Source: Hypomesus transpacificus (taxonomy: Eukaryota; Chordata; Actinopteri; Osmeriformes; Osmeridae). From it: a DNA stretch of 64,000 nucleotides. A program made the position numbers and the translations under genes. Below, in pieces: positions 24,306-35,585 of this stretch. Below the pieces are notes generated by a model. It saw only the letters and a list, made by a program, of their open reading frames with translations. It had not been told where the DNA came from and searched no databases. The number at the start of each line of letters is the position of its first letter. Position 1 is the first letter of the stretch. Where the stretch lies: positions 1,073,350 through 1,137,349 of the forward strand of contig NC_061068.1 in NCBI RefSeq assembly GCF_021917145.1, read 5' to 3'.

Positions 24306-24490
24306 CTCCCTCACCCCCCCCCCCCCTCAACCTCCCTCACCCCCCCCCCCCCCTTCTCTCTCTAAACCCCCTCCTTCCCTCCCTTTCCCCCCCTCCCTTC
24401 TCTCTCTAAACCCCCTCCTTCCCTCCCTTTCCCCCCCTCCCTTCTCTCTCTAAACCCCCTCCTTCCCTCCCTTTCCCCCCCTCCCTTCCC
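24306..24490. repeat. Poly-C and 45-bp pyrimidine repeat
   Basis: Two poly-C runs (near 24315 and 24340) lead into three exact copies of a 45-bp unit (24353-24487) containing 'ctctctctaaaccccctcct'. Perfect identity of the copies suggests very recent duplication, or assembly slippage, so copy number should be checked in long reads. Confidence 0.92.
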
Positions 24491-24614
24491 CATCGCCATC
24501 CCGAGCGAACGGTCTGTCAACTTCTATTGACTTTGGTACTAATGGACAATATTTTTTCTATGAAAAGATATGTGAGGAAAAATTATGTACAGAACACACA
24601 AACGGGATTACGGA

Positions 24615-24680
24615 ACAACAAACAACAACAACAAACAACATCAACAAACAACAAAATCAACAAACAACAAGAACAAAGCA
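24615..24680. repeat. (CAA)n-like trinucleotide repeat
   Basis: An imperfect acaaca repeat, about 65 bp. A short open frame across it encodes Asn/Lys/Thr-rich sequence and is not supported as a gene. Confidence 0.8.
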
Positions 24681-25024
24681 CCAGACTGCTGTAAGAACGT
24701 GAATCAGTGGGAACTCTGCACTTTACAAGAACAAAAGGACAATCTGTGGACGGGTAGAAAAAAATAATCTAACATCTAATTAAAATGCATATAACCCTTC
24801 CAAATGCTCATAACCATGACAAAAAGTATACCAATAATGAAGACAATAATTATTCAGCCAAAATGTTGTGTGTGTTTTTTTAACTGTGTGAAAGGGGAAC
24901 TTTCTCATGAGTCAGACATGACTGTTGATCAATGCACTCTGTTTCTTATCACCTTTAGGAGCACCATCAACGCTCAATCTAAAAGTGCATCCAAAGATAA
25001 ATCATGTTAACAACGTGTTAATTT

Positions 25025-25130
25025 GGCTGACACTTTGATCCAAATCGATTTATGGGGGGGAGTTTGAACCTGCAACCTCTTGATCTGCAGATAAACATTT
25101 CTACCACTGAGCTACACCCGCCCCTAAGCA
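25025..25130 (-). mobile_element. tRNA-like SINE (decayed)
   Basis: On the minus strand it reads GTAGCTCAGTGGTAGAAATG, then CTGCAGATCAAGAGGTTGCA, then GGTTCAAAC. This is a tRNA-like head with recognisable A and B boxes, followed by a tail 'ttggatcaaagtgtcagcca' related to the common fish SINE tail. It is not a functional tRNA gene: anticodon-stem pairing and a CCA-side acceptor are missing. Confidence 0.75.
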
Positions 25131-25489
25131 CTCGATCAGTCTTTCTTTGTCGTCGTGCCAAACGGTAAAACGCCAGATGTACCATGAGACTGGATGTGCT
25201 GTCTTTATCACTCCTGGTGTCTGGCTTGTCTTTGTTGCTTGTAAAACATCACGTTTGCTCAACGATTCTCAGCATATTTATAGCAGCAGCAGTGTCAACG
25301 TGTCTCTGCTGATACAAAGAGCTGTGAATCGATCAGAGAGCTCTTTGTTGCTATTCTGGATGCTGCAGCCAGCTCCTCTGTGTCTCTGTAGCCAAGGGCT
25401 CTTTAGAGGAGCCTTCAGTGGCTTCTGGCATGCTGGGCTTATTCTGCTGTTTAAGTGCACGGCACTGTTCATGTTTTCTGCAGTTGAGG

Positions 25490-25790
25490 GAGGGAGAATG
25501 GGAGAGAGGGAGAGAGGGAAAGAGAGGGAGGGAGAGAGGGAAAGAGAGGGAGGGAGGGTTGTGCTATTAATAGACATTTTGTTGGAGAGAGCAATAGGAC
25601 CAGGAGCGTGAATGAAGGAAGGAAGGAGGGAGGGAGAGAGAGGGGAGGGGGAGATGGAGAAAGGGGAGGGGGAGAGAGACAGAGGTGAGGGGAAGAGAGA
25701 TAGAGGTAAGGGGGAGAGAGGGGAGGGAGAGAGAGTTAGAGAGAAGAGGGGAAGAGAGGGGAGGGGGAATTGGGGCAAGAGAAGGGCTCC
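25490..25790. repeat. GA-rich low-complexity block
   Basis: Imperfect gagagggagaggg repeats in two blocks (25490-25560 and 25612-25780). Open frames on both strands across it (Arg/Glu/Gly on +, Ser/Pro/Leu on -) are composition artefacts. Confidence 0.9.
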
Positions 25791-25871
25791 ATTCTTTCAG
25801 GAATCCTTTACAGTAGACTTTCTCCGACCCTCTATCTCCAGACACGGCTCCTCGATTGTGCTGCCTGATGG

Positions 25872-26312
25872 ATGGGCCTGGAGCTGGGGGCTGGAGCTGG
25901 GGGCCGGAGCTGGGGGATGGAGCTGGGGGCCGGAGCTGGGGGATGGAGCTGGGGGCCGGAGTTGGGGGATGGAGCTGGGGGATGGAGCTGGGGGCCGGAG
26001 CTGGGGGATGGAGCTGGGGGCCGGAGTTGGGGGATGGAGCTGGGGGCCGGAGTTGGGGGATGGAGCTGGGGGCCGGAGCTGGGGGATGGAGCTGGGGGCT
26101 GGAGCTGGGGGATGGAGCTGGGGGCTGGAGCTGGAGCTGGGGGGCTGGAGCTGGGGGGCTGGAGCTGAGGGCTGGAGCTGGGGGCTGGAGATGGGAGCTG
26201 GGGGCTGGAGCTGGAGCTGGGGGCTGGAGCTGGGGGGCTGGAGCTGAGGGCTGGAGCTGGGGGCTGGAGATGGGGGCTGGAGATGGGGGATGGAGCTGGG
26301 GGATGGAGAGGG
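25872..26312. repeat. 13-bp G-rich minisatellite
   Basis: Units ggagctgggggmy alternate between 'ctggagctggggg', 'ccggagctggggg' and 'atggagctggggg' forms for about 440 bp. G5 runs recur every 13 bp, giving many overlapping G-quadruplex motifs on the + strand. Because 13 is not a multiple of 3, all three frames stay open and produce spurious Gly/Trp/Glu-rich frames. Confidence 0.95.
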
Positions 26313-26998
26313 ACTGCTGCCCAGCCTCCAGATGGGAGGGACGGGAGGAAGGCTGAAGGGGTGTTTTTTTAAGGCTCGTAAATCGTCTCAGCGCAGGGCA
26401 AGTGACTCTGAGCTTTGCTGGAAGCGGGAAAGTGATTAATCACTCCTATACATCTGGGTTGGTGCCCTACTTGAATTCCACACTGTATGGTGGCGGTGGT
26501 GTGTGTAGAGTGTGTGTGTGTGTGTGCGTGTGTGAGAGGGGTGTGTATGGTGGTGTGTGTGGGTGAGGGGTGTGAAGATGCGTGTGAGGGGAGGCAGGGC
26601 TGGGTAAAACAGGGTACAGGGGTGCCAGAGTTTAGTGAGGCCGGCCGCTCTGCTGCCGTCGTTCATTTTCATTTGTTGCTACAATGCAGTGGTGCTCTGC
26701 TCTGCAACCCTGCTAGAACCAGAACAGGGAGAAACTGAGGGAGGGGGAGGAAGGGGGTGAGGGGGGGGGGGGGTGAGGAGGGCAAGGATATGCTAAGGGA
26801 CCTGTTCTGGGGATGAAAGAGGAGGAGGAGGGTGGTATCAGTGATACTCCTACACAGTGTCTACCTTTCAGTACAATGACGGTGACAAAGCAAAGTGACA
26901 AATGCTAAATTATAAAATACAATCTGAGATCATTGCTGTATTCTGGAGCTGCTGGTCACCCAACTCTCCAACATCAAACAAACACTGGGGACAGGAAA
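26313..26998. other. Intergenic sequence
   Basis: Contains a GT patch (26507-26575) and a G-rich stretch with a G13 run near 26762. No gene is visible. Confidence 0.45.
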
Positions 26999-27075
26999 AG
27001 CAGCGTGGTTAGAGCATCTGACTGCAGATCAGGAAACCACAGGTTCAAATTCTCTCTGGTCGTCGTTATGAATGA
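26999..27075 (+). mobile_element. tRNA-like SINE head
   Basis: The + strand reads GTGGTTAGAGCATCTGACTG, then CAGATCAGGAAACCACAGGTTCAAATTC in pieces, giving an A box, an anticodon-loop-like region and a B box (GGTTCAAATTC). The 5' acceptor half is missing and no tail was found, so it is a truncated SINE and not a tRNA gene. Confidence 0.65.
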
Positions 27076-27377
27076 AAACTCTGCTGAGCAAACACGATTC
27101 TAAATGCAGGTTGCGATGCAGGTAGAGAGCAATGCACACTGTGAGTAGAAGGGATATTCAGTCTTTCCAGCATGGAGGTGTCTTCTCAGTTCCCAGAGTC
27201 ATCATGGAAGGGTTCACCTTCCCTCGGGCAGAGAGCATGCTGGGAAGCGTGGAGGGAGGACGAGAGACAGGTGGTGCCACTGCCTCGGGAACAGGAACAG
27301 ACTGTTGTTGTCTCCGTGTCAGGATAGCATGTTTGTGACTGAGTTAGGGAGGTTGGTGTGTGTTTGAGTCTTGAGTC

Positions 27378-27827
27378 ACTAATGTGTATATGTGTGTGTG
27401 TGTGTGTGTATGTTTGTGTGTTAGCCAGGTGAGCAGGAGTGTGTGTGTGCCAAATGAGCATGGGTGAGGTTGGTGTGTGTGTGTGTGTTTGCCAGGTGAG
27501 GATGGGTGAGCAGGGATTTATATGTGTGTGTGTGAGCAAGTGTGTGTGCAGGTGTGAGTGTGTGTGTGTGTGTGTGTGTAGGTGAGGAGAGGAGAGGTGA
27601 GCAGGGATGTGTGTATGTTGGACCAGCCTGGTTGATAGGGAGTGATAGGTCCCACTGTGGCTGCGTGCTAATTAAGAATTGGTTTGTGTGTGAGCTGTGT
27701 GTGTGTGTGTGAGCTGGTGTGTGTGTGTGTGTGTGAGCTGGTGTGTGTGTGTGTGTGTGAGAGCTGGTGTGTGTGTGTGTGTGTGAGCTGGTGTGTGTGT
27801 GTGTGTGTGTGTGTGTGAGCTGGCGTG
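27378..27827. repeat. GT-rich array, left arm of a foldback
   Basis: About 450 bp of (GT)n interrupted by 'gtgtgagctgg', 'gtgagcaggg' and related spacers. With the CA-rich array starting at 27900 it forms an inverted pair about 70 bp apart. Confidence 0.92.
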
Positions 27828-27899
27828 TGTGTAATTGTTGAGCCCTATTCTCCAGAGTTCTGTACTGCCTCTGATAAACACAACCCTCATCACCTGCTA

Positions 27900-28369
27900 C
27901 AGACACACACACTGACACACACACTGACACACACACTGCTCACACACTGCTCACACACACTGACACACACACTGACACACACACTGACACACACACTGCT
28001 CACACACACTGACACACACACTGCTCACACACACTGCTCACACACACTGACACACACACTGACACACACACTGCTCACACACACTGACACACACACTGAC
28101 ACACACACTGACACACACACTGCTCACACACACTGACACACACACTGCTCACACACACTGACACACACACTGCTCACACACACTGACACACACACTGCTC
28201 ACACACACTGACACACACACTGACACACACACTGCTCACACACACTGACACACACACTGCTCACACACACTGACACACACACTGCTCACACACACTGACA
28301 CACACACTGACACACACACTGCTCACACACACTGCTCACACACACTGCTCACACACACTGACACACACC
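27900..28369. repeat. CA-rich array, right arm of a foldback
   Basis: About 470 bp made from two modules, cacacacactga and cacacacactgct, in irregular order. Its reverse complement contains gtgtgtgagcagtg, which resembles the spacers of the preceding GT array. Confidence 0.95.
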
Positions 28370-28730
28370 GCCCTGCTCCCCCCTCCTGACCCAGCAGTGC
28401 TACGAGGGCTTGATGATTGGCCACAGAGAAAGCCATCTGAATGCGGCTCCTTTGAGCAGTCCAGGATGCTTGCCTGTTCCCTGGTGAAGACGAGGATAGC
28501 GTGAGTGCCCCCTGGAGGTGTACCCTGGGAAGTGACACGTCGATGCAGACAGCTGTTTCCTGCTGGATCTACAACACAGAGGGTGACTGTGGTGTAAGTG
28601 GGGGTGACTGAGCATTAATGGTTCTGGTCCTGGTCCGATTCTGATCCAGGCCAATGTGATCCATCATGGATGCAGGTTTGACTCCATGCACACCTCCTTA
28701 GATGCTGATGTTTAATTGTGTCCTACACGC
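28370..28730. other. Intergenic sequence
   Basis: About 360 bp of unique sequence between arrays. No gene is supported. Confidence 0.4.
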
Positions 28731-28731
28731 C

Positions 28732-28866
28732 AACCCAGAGCACGACTGACAGAGACCCAACCCAGAGCACGACTGACAGAGACCCAACCCAGAGCACGAC
28801 TGACAGAGACCCAACCCAGAGCACGACTGACAGAGACCCAACCCAGAGCACGACTGACAGAGACTC
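28732..28866. repeat. 27-bp tandem repeat, five units
   Basis: Five nearly identical copies of a 27-bp unit containing 'agagcacgactgacagagac'. 27 is divisible by 3, so a 9-residue repeat frame stays open, but there is no gene context. Confidence 0.95.
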
Positions 28867-28984
28867 AAAACATCCTTTGTGAGTTAATATTTCATCTCCA
28901 TCTTGGTCCCTAAGCTTCTCACCGCAACTTCCAACTCTCTCTTTTCTCCACCCCACCCTCCATATCCCTCTGCTCTGCCCACCC

Positions 28985-29850
28985 ATACCCTGAGTGTGTG
29001 TAGGTGTGTGTGTGTGTGTGTGCGTGAAGCGAGAGTTTGGGTGTGTAGGTAGGGAATATATGTGCAGGTGAATGTGTCCTTCTCATGGTGAGTGAATCTA
29101 TCTTTGCTCATGATCACATTCATTATGGATGCAGGACTCTTTCTCGAAGTGGACGATTCTCTCTCTCGCTCTCTCCCTTCCTCTCTTTCTGCCTGTCCTT
29201 TAATCTCTCCCTCTCCTTTTTTGACGAGAGTGTGTGATCCTACTGTGTGTGTGTGTGTCCATCTGTGTGGTGTCTATACCCTCAACTATACTTGAGATTG
29301 TTTTCAGAGAATGTGGAGTTCCTCCAGTGACCTGCTCTGGCTGTGCTCCCCTGCTCCTCTGTCCTCAGAGAGAGAGTGAAGGGTAAGAGAGATGGCTCCC
29401 ACCCAGAGAATCTTCAGTGTGACGGCGAAATATGATAGACTGAACACACACACCTGATCGCCTCACACACACACACACACCTGGCCTCACACACACACAC
29501 ACACCTGGCCGCCTCGCACACACACACAGACACCTGGCCGCCTCACACACAGGGAGGTCACCCTGAGGAAAACCAGCTGAGGGGAAAATGAGCCCCTCAA
29601 ACACAAATACACACCTACACACTCCACCTACACACTCTTACACAAGCACACGCACACGTATACTCACACACTTACGCATAGACACACACACGCGGCCAAT
29701 CTCCAATAAACAGACAGACAGATCAATATACAGGCGGGCAAGATGACAGACAGACAGGTCAATGGACAGACAGACAGGTCAATGGACAGACAGACAGGTC
29801 AATAGATAGGCAGGCAAGATGACAGACAGGCAGTTGACAAGAACATACAG
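28985..29850. repeat. GT, CA and ACAG repeat patches
   Basis: A GT run at 28995-29024, a CT-rich patch at 29155-29215, a CA-rich patch at 29445-29550 with a 'cacctggccgcctca' motif, and a CA-rich stretch at 29600-29690. A 20-bp 'acagacagacaggtcaatgg' repeat (29740-29810) follows. Confidence 0.85.
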
Positions 29851-29879
29851 AAATAACAGACACGACCCATCAACGTGGC

Positions 29880-29912
29880 TTTGGATAACAGCGTCTTCTA
29901 AGTGAATAAAAT
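29880..29912 (+). mobile_element. SINE tail fragment
   Basis: ttggataacagcgtcttcta followed by agtgaataaaatg is a slightly decayed version of the common fish SINE tail. No head was found. Confidence 0.5.
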
Positions 29913-30199
29913 GTTTAATATAATGTGTAATATAAGTTTGGTATTAGGTAGTATCTCCTATACCTTTGTCATTATCATGAAACAAAACCACACTCTCTCT
30001 GTCCTCTGTACTCTGTCGACGTTTCGTGAATCGCCCGCTCTGCGAGCAACAACATCCTCAGCTGGAAGACTCAGCCTGCTCTTTCAGGGAAATTGGACAA
30101 ATTAATTACAATCGTCTTGTTGTTGCGTCACACTAAACATCTGTCGTGTTTCCTGACGGCCAGAGCACACCGGGACCAAGAGACTCACGATTCTGACGC

Positions 30200-30350
30200 C
30201 TCGCACACAGCCCCGCCCCGGAGCAGTGACACAAGGTTTGGGTCATCCAGCAGGTGACACAAGGTTTGAGTCGTCCAGCAGGTGACACAAGGTTTGAGTC
30301 GTCTAGCAGACTCTTTTATCCAAAGCAACGTAGGAAGAGGGCATGTGGGA
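30200..30350. repeat. 28-bp tandem repeat plus SINE tail
   Basis: Three copies of a 28-bp unit containing 'gtgacacaaggtttgagtcg' (about 30225-30308) run into a minus-strand SINE tail, gcagactcttttatccaaag, at 30307-30327. Confidence 0.75.
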
Positions 30351-30529
30351 ATTACAGCTGAAGAACAAGAAGAGTTGACTGGTATTATGGTCGTCAGAGT
30401 TGAGGAGCGGCCTGTATTTACCGGCTTGACTTCAGCCCAGTGGTGAGTACAGGGTGAAATACAGCAGGTTGTCGGCTACAGTGCAGTAGCTTTGTTTACT
30501 CACACTTTGTTATTGTATGTTTAGGGTTA

Positions 30530-30580
30530 AGATGGGTTTAGCTCAGTGGTTAGAATGTGACCTTGAGTCAAGGTCCAGCA
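30530..30580 (+). mobile_element. tRNA-like SINE head fragment
   Basis: GTTTAGCTCAGTGGTTAGAA resembles a tRNA A-box head. The B box and body are absent. Confidence 0.5.
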
Positions 30581-30789
30581 GCTTTAAAACATTTAAGACA
30601 TTTCACACAAAACACACAAACCCACAAAGAAAGGGAATGTGGATTGTCTGTCTGTGTGTGTGCTTGCGTGTTAGTGTGTTTGTGTAAGCGTGTGTGTTTC
30701 TTTGGTCCGTGCTCATGTTGCGTGGGGTAGATGGAGCCCTCCAGGAGTTCCTGGAGCAACTCTGACTTCCTGTGGTCACAATCCTGCTT

Positions 30790-31170
30790 CTACCCACCTG
30801 TCAACCTCTTCCTGTTTCTACACACCTGTAGTCCTCTTCCTGTTTCTACACACTTGTAGTCCTCTTCCTGTTTCTACACACCTGTCAACGTCTTCCTGTT
30901 TCTACACACCTGTAGTCCTCTTCCTGTTTCTACACACTTGTAGTCCTCTTCCTGTTTCTACACACCTGTCAACCTCTTCCTGTTTCTACACACCTGTAGT
31001 CCTCTTCCTGTTTCTACACACTTGTAGTCCTCTTCCTGTTTCTACACACCTGTAGTCCTCTTCCTGTTTCTACACACTTGTAGTCCTCTTCCTGTTTCAA
31101 CACACCTGTAGTCCTCTTCCTGTTTCTACACACTTGTAGTCCCCTTCCTGTTTTTACCTGTAGTTCTCTT
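30790..31170. repeat. 28-bp minisatellite, about 13 units
   Basis: The unit contains 'cctcttcctgtttctacaca' joined to 'cctgtagt', 'cttgtagt' or 'cctgtcaac'. The variants recur in an ordered pattern, so there is a higher-order period of several units. Confidence 0.95.
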
Positions 31171-31922
31171 CCTGTTTCTTTCTACCTGTGTTATTCATGT
31201 GTATATGAGCTATATTTTATAAACTGTGTTCTTGGATTGTGTTTCTACGCCCACCTGCTGGTAACTTATTTGGATGCAACAGCAGGGAAAAAACATGCAC
31301 CATGACCACACATAGATTAAACACAAAAAAAGACTCTTTGCGTGGTGACACCGTTATGGTGTATGAGTTATGGTTATTGAAAAACCTTTAAAAAAAAAAG
31401 CAAGCTCAAATGAGCACCATAACCCGAACTCCACTGATTCATCCATGAGACATGGTCACCAACACCCAGAACAGGGGGGAATGAGAGGGAGGGGCGTTGT
31501 TGACTGTCCTACCTCCATGTGTTTGGGAGGAGCTGTGCTCTGACTTGCTCTCCACCATCTCCTCACCCTCCTGATGAGAGATCTGGAGGGCGTCCAGAAG
31601 ACCGTCTTAGTGTGAGATCCTCCAGTCCTGTTCTCTCAGCCTGGCTCACAGAGCTTACATCATTGACCTCCTCAATCACCTAATCTTCTTAATGGTGTCC
31701 AGTCATCAGGGCAGACACTAGTGCCTGTAAGGCTGGGGGGGGGGGGGGGGGGTTTGCGTGTTTGTCTGTCAATCAGTCGGTCAGTCAATCTGTCTTGTCT
31801 AGTTTAGTCTTGTCTGTCTTCCTGTCTGCCTCCCTGTCTTGTGTTTAATCATTGATAGAAGTGTGACCTTGAATGGAGGATTGCTGCTTCTATATGTCAT
31901 ACGATGCCTGAAAACAATCCAG
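31171..31922. other. Intergenic sequence
   Basis: Unique sequence with a G18 run near 31735-31752. No gene is supported. Confidence 0.4.
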
Positions 31923-32108
31923 TTACATTTACATTTTACATTTAGTCATTTAGCAGACGCTCTTATCCAGAGCGACTTACAGTCAGTACAGGGACATTCC
32001 CCCGAGGCAAGTAGGGTGAAGTGCCTTGCCCAAGGACACAACGTCATTTGGCACGGCGGGGAATCGATCTGGCAACCTTCTGATTACTAGCCCGACTCCC
32101 TCACCCAC
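31923..32108 (-). mobile_element. tRNA-like SINE
   Basis: Same family as the copy at 9142-9319. On the minus strand the B-box-like region is GGTTGCCAGATCGATTCCCC, and the tail includes CTCTGGATAAGAGCGTCTGC. The first about 15 bp of the head are missing. The body shared with the other copy includes ttgggcaaggcacttcaccc. Confidence 0.85.
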
Positions 32109-32204
32109 AAGTCTCACAATCCCTTCTGTTTTCACAAAGTATACTATTTACACACACAATAAAGTGTGCTTATTAGTTAGCAGATCTTTTTCTAAGAATA
32201 CAGC

Positions 32205-32402
32205 TCATCCCTCCCTCCCTCACTTGCTCACTTCCTTCTCGTCTCGTCTCGTCCCCTCCCTTCCCCTCCCCTCTCCTCCCCTCTCTTCTCCTCCCCTCTC
32301 TTCTCCTCCCCTCTCTTCTCTTCTCATCTCCTCCCCTCTCTTCTCCTCTCCTCTCCTCTCCTCTCTTCTCATCTCGTCCCCTCCCCTTTCCTCCCCTCTC
32401 TG
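32205..32402. repeat. CTCCT-rich low-complexity tract
   Basis: Imperfect ctcttctcctcccct repeats with several 'tctcgtc' modules. Open frames on both strands are artefacts. Confidence 0.9.
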
Positions 32403-34759
32403 ATACTTTAAGTGATGACTAGTAGTGTGCCACTTGACTGAGGAGTTGACCTCTCCTTCAGCCCTCTGGTCCCCCCGGTCCTCTGACCCTGACCCCCTGA
32501 CCTCTAAACCCTCATCTACTTTGTTTCCGAGGGTCATAGAAGGGAACTCCAGATATAGAATTACTAGACTGAGATGCTGCCGGGGAGTCTACCAAGGCTA
32601 AACTATAGGATTACCTGTATGGAATAACTAGGGCAAGCAGCCAGACATGACCCTCTGTAAACCTGTCAGGCTTAGTAGTTGAATCTATGATGAGCTGTTT
32701 AGATTGGGTTTCTAGTTAATGTCTATGATGGGTTTCTAGTTAATGTCTATGATGGGTGTCTAGTTAATGTCTATGATGAGCTGTTTAGATAGGGTTTCTA
32801 GTTAATGTGGGGCATATGATACTTCTGCTTCAATTACAACTCATTTCCCATCCTGCTTTTGGATCTGTGTGTTGTGTATATAGGTTTGTTCAACACCCAT
32901 ACAGAGACAGAAACATCATCTCTTTTGAGGCTGCCTGCATAAAAGGACTAGGCCAAAAAGGCCATATATGTGCACATTATAGAATTGTTGGGAATGACGA
33001 CGCAGACTGTACTGAAAAGATGGACATGTTGTTTTGCAGACGGGCTAATATGCCGTCGGAAATCTTGTTCTGTGGCACGTACAAGTTTTTTGTGGCTTCA
33101 TGTTCAATTTATTCTTTGGAATTACAGTGTTGCGCTGAGAAAAGAAACAGTTTGTTGTTACCTAACTTGATATTGCTGCTTCTTGAGGTTCGCCTCAGGT
33201 GAGGCATGCAGGACGTAGGCGTGTGGATCATGTATCTGTCTGTACGAACACACACACCTACACCTACACACACCCTAACACACACACACACACACAGATA
33301 CACACACACACCCTAACACGTTGTGATATTGTCATGAAAGACTAGGGAGAGAGTGGCACTGCAGCATAAGTTTACCGCACAGCGCCTCCCTCCCTCCCAC
33401 CCTCCCTCCCACCCTCCCTCCCTCCCTCTCCCTCGCACCTTCCCTCCCTCCCACCCTCCCTCCCTCCCTCCCACCCTCCCTCCCTCTGTCCTTCACTCTT
33501 TCCTTCACGCCCCTCCATCACAAATGACTGTGCAGTGGATAGATTGATTAGACGCCTGATTCTCTCTCTCCCTTTGTTTTTGTCTCGGACACTCTTTCCC
33601 TCCCTCCCTCCCTTTTTCTCTTTTTCTATCTTTTTGTCTCTCTCTCTCTCTCTTCCCCCCCCCCCCCCCTTCTCTCTCTGTATCCATGTCTGCGGTGTTA
33701 AAGTGACAGCCAGTGCTGCAGTTTCTCTCAGTAATGACATGCTAAGGGCACTGCAGGCCCATGCAAAATCAGCTCCCTGCGGGGAAGAAGGTGGGCTGTG
33801 TGTGTGTGTTTGTATTCGTTTGTGTATGGTTGTGTGTTTGTGTGTGTTCATGTGGATGAGTGTGTATGTGTGTGAGGGGGGGGATGACCTTGATGCTATG
33901 AACTCCAGACACCTGCAGTAGTTCTGTTCATGCTTACCCTGCACACAACACACCACACGACAGAATAGCACAATACACTCTACGTTACAGCACAGCACAG
34001 CACAGCAGTGTCACCAGAGGACTGTGACTTCAAACTGTAGCAGAGATGGAAGGGAGAAAGAGAGAGGAGAAAATAGATGAGAGGACTGACTGCATAACAG
34101 TGTCTCTCTCTGTTGTGTAAAGTGAGAGTCCTCCAGCCATGCCAACTAGGCTGTCCTTTTCTGCGGCCACCAGGGGCATTATCAATCAAGTACTCTATAT
34201 ACTGTGTGTATATATATTAGGAATTTTATTCTTTCAAAGAAATCAGCGAAAGACTGAGAAATGGATGGACGGATAGATGAATGAATAGAAAGAAGGAAAG
34301 AAAGATAGATTACGTTTAAATATATGCATTTAGCAGAAGCTTTTATCCAAAGCGACTTCCAAGAGAGAGTTTTATAAAAGTGCATAGGTCACTGATCATA
34401 ACAACGAGATAGCCCCAAACATTGTGGGTAGCCAATGAGTGGAGGGGAGAGGGGGGGGCATCCCAAGGTGAGGTGGATTGGATGTTATCCTCGGTGTGCT
34501 TAGTCGCAAGGGTGAGACAACTGACAACCTCTCCTCCCGTCCGCGTCAAACCGCTGCTAGCACCAGGACTGAGGGGATCTCCTGGAGCATCCTGGCAGTC
34601 AGTACCTCTCCTCTGAACGCTGCCCACCAGCCTGCTGAACGCTGCCCGGCAGGAGGACCGCCACACACAGAGAGGGGGGACCCCAACGTATACCACAGAA
34701 GAAGACGCAGAGTGTGTGTGGACACGTATGTGTGTATTGTTTTATGCCATGTGTAAGTA

Positions 34760-34780
<21 letters not shown>
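32403..34780. other. Intergenic sequence with small repeats
   Basis: Three to four copies of a 'ttctagttaatgtctatgat' repeat lie at 32708-32810. A CA patch lies at 33247-33312, (ccctc)n at 33388-33485, CT-rich sequence at 33560-33690 and a GT patch at 33798-33875. A minus-strand SINE tail (gcagaagcttttatccaaag) is at 34331-34350. The frame at 32807-33202 has no known domain. Confidence 0.5.
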
Positions 34781-34906
<126 letters not shown>

Positions 34907-35585
34907 TGTGTGTGCGTGAGTGTGTCCATGATGGCGTCTCTGCTTTCGGATAAGGTGTAAGATTACCCTGTGGGATCTTTTATTGCGTCGGAGTCAGGCA
35001 GACCTCCAGGTTGTGTCGTGGGTGAGCAGAGGAAGACAGCGCTTCAAGGGCAGACAGCAGCTGAACACCTGGGCTGCTCTCAGCCCGCTGTAACCTTGGT
35101 AACCTTGGGACTGCTCCGGTGAGTGTTCCAACATCTGCAGCCCACAAAGCTGGAAACTGAAAACTATTTTAGCCCGCGCACACTTCGTTTCTGTGTCTGG
35201 CCTGTGTTGGTGTGTGTGCTCAGGTGAGTGTTCAGGATGCGTTGTATGTTGTTGCTATTGGCAGTGTTGGGTGATGTGGTTTGTTTTGATTGTCTTGAAG
35301 GAACCACAATGTTGTTGTTGTTTGTACATATCTTGCATTGTAGCTTGTCTTAGGAACAGCTTGAAAACATTATGTAAACCGAAATAATCCTTGATGTAAT
35401 GAAACATGAACCTTAACCGATAGTGATTCTGATAGTTTTAAGAATATCTGATGTTTGCATTCTGAATAGAGAAATTTTGTTTTACACCCTGGCCGTCAGA
35501 CATTGACGAACCTTATTGTTTACACTCAGTTAATTCATATTCATCTATAAATTCTTCCACCCTCCACCCACTAAACGTGCAATCG

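Noticed and set aside
26999-27075. Possible tRNA gene (A and B box)
   Set aside because: The acceptor stem cannot be completed and the match is to the SINE heads found elsewhere in the window. The same reasoning applies at 25025-25130 and 57837-57955.
32807-33202. 131-codon + frame
   Set aside because: It contains no known domain and lies in repeat-rich intergenic DNA. Treated as chance.
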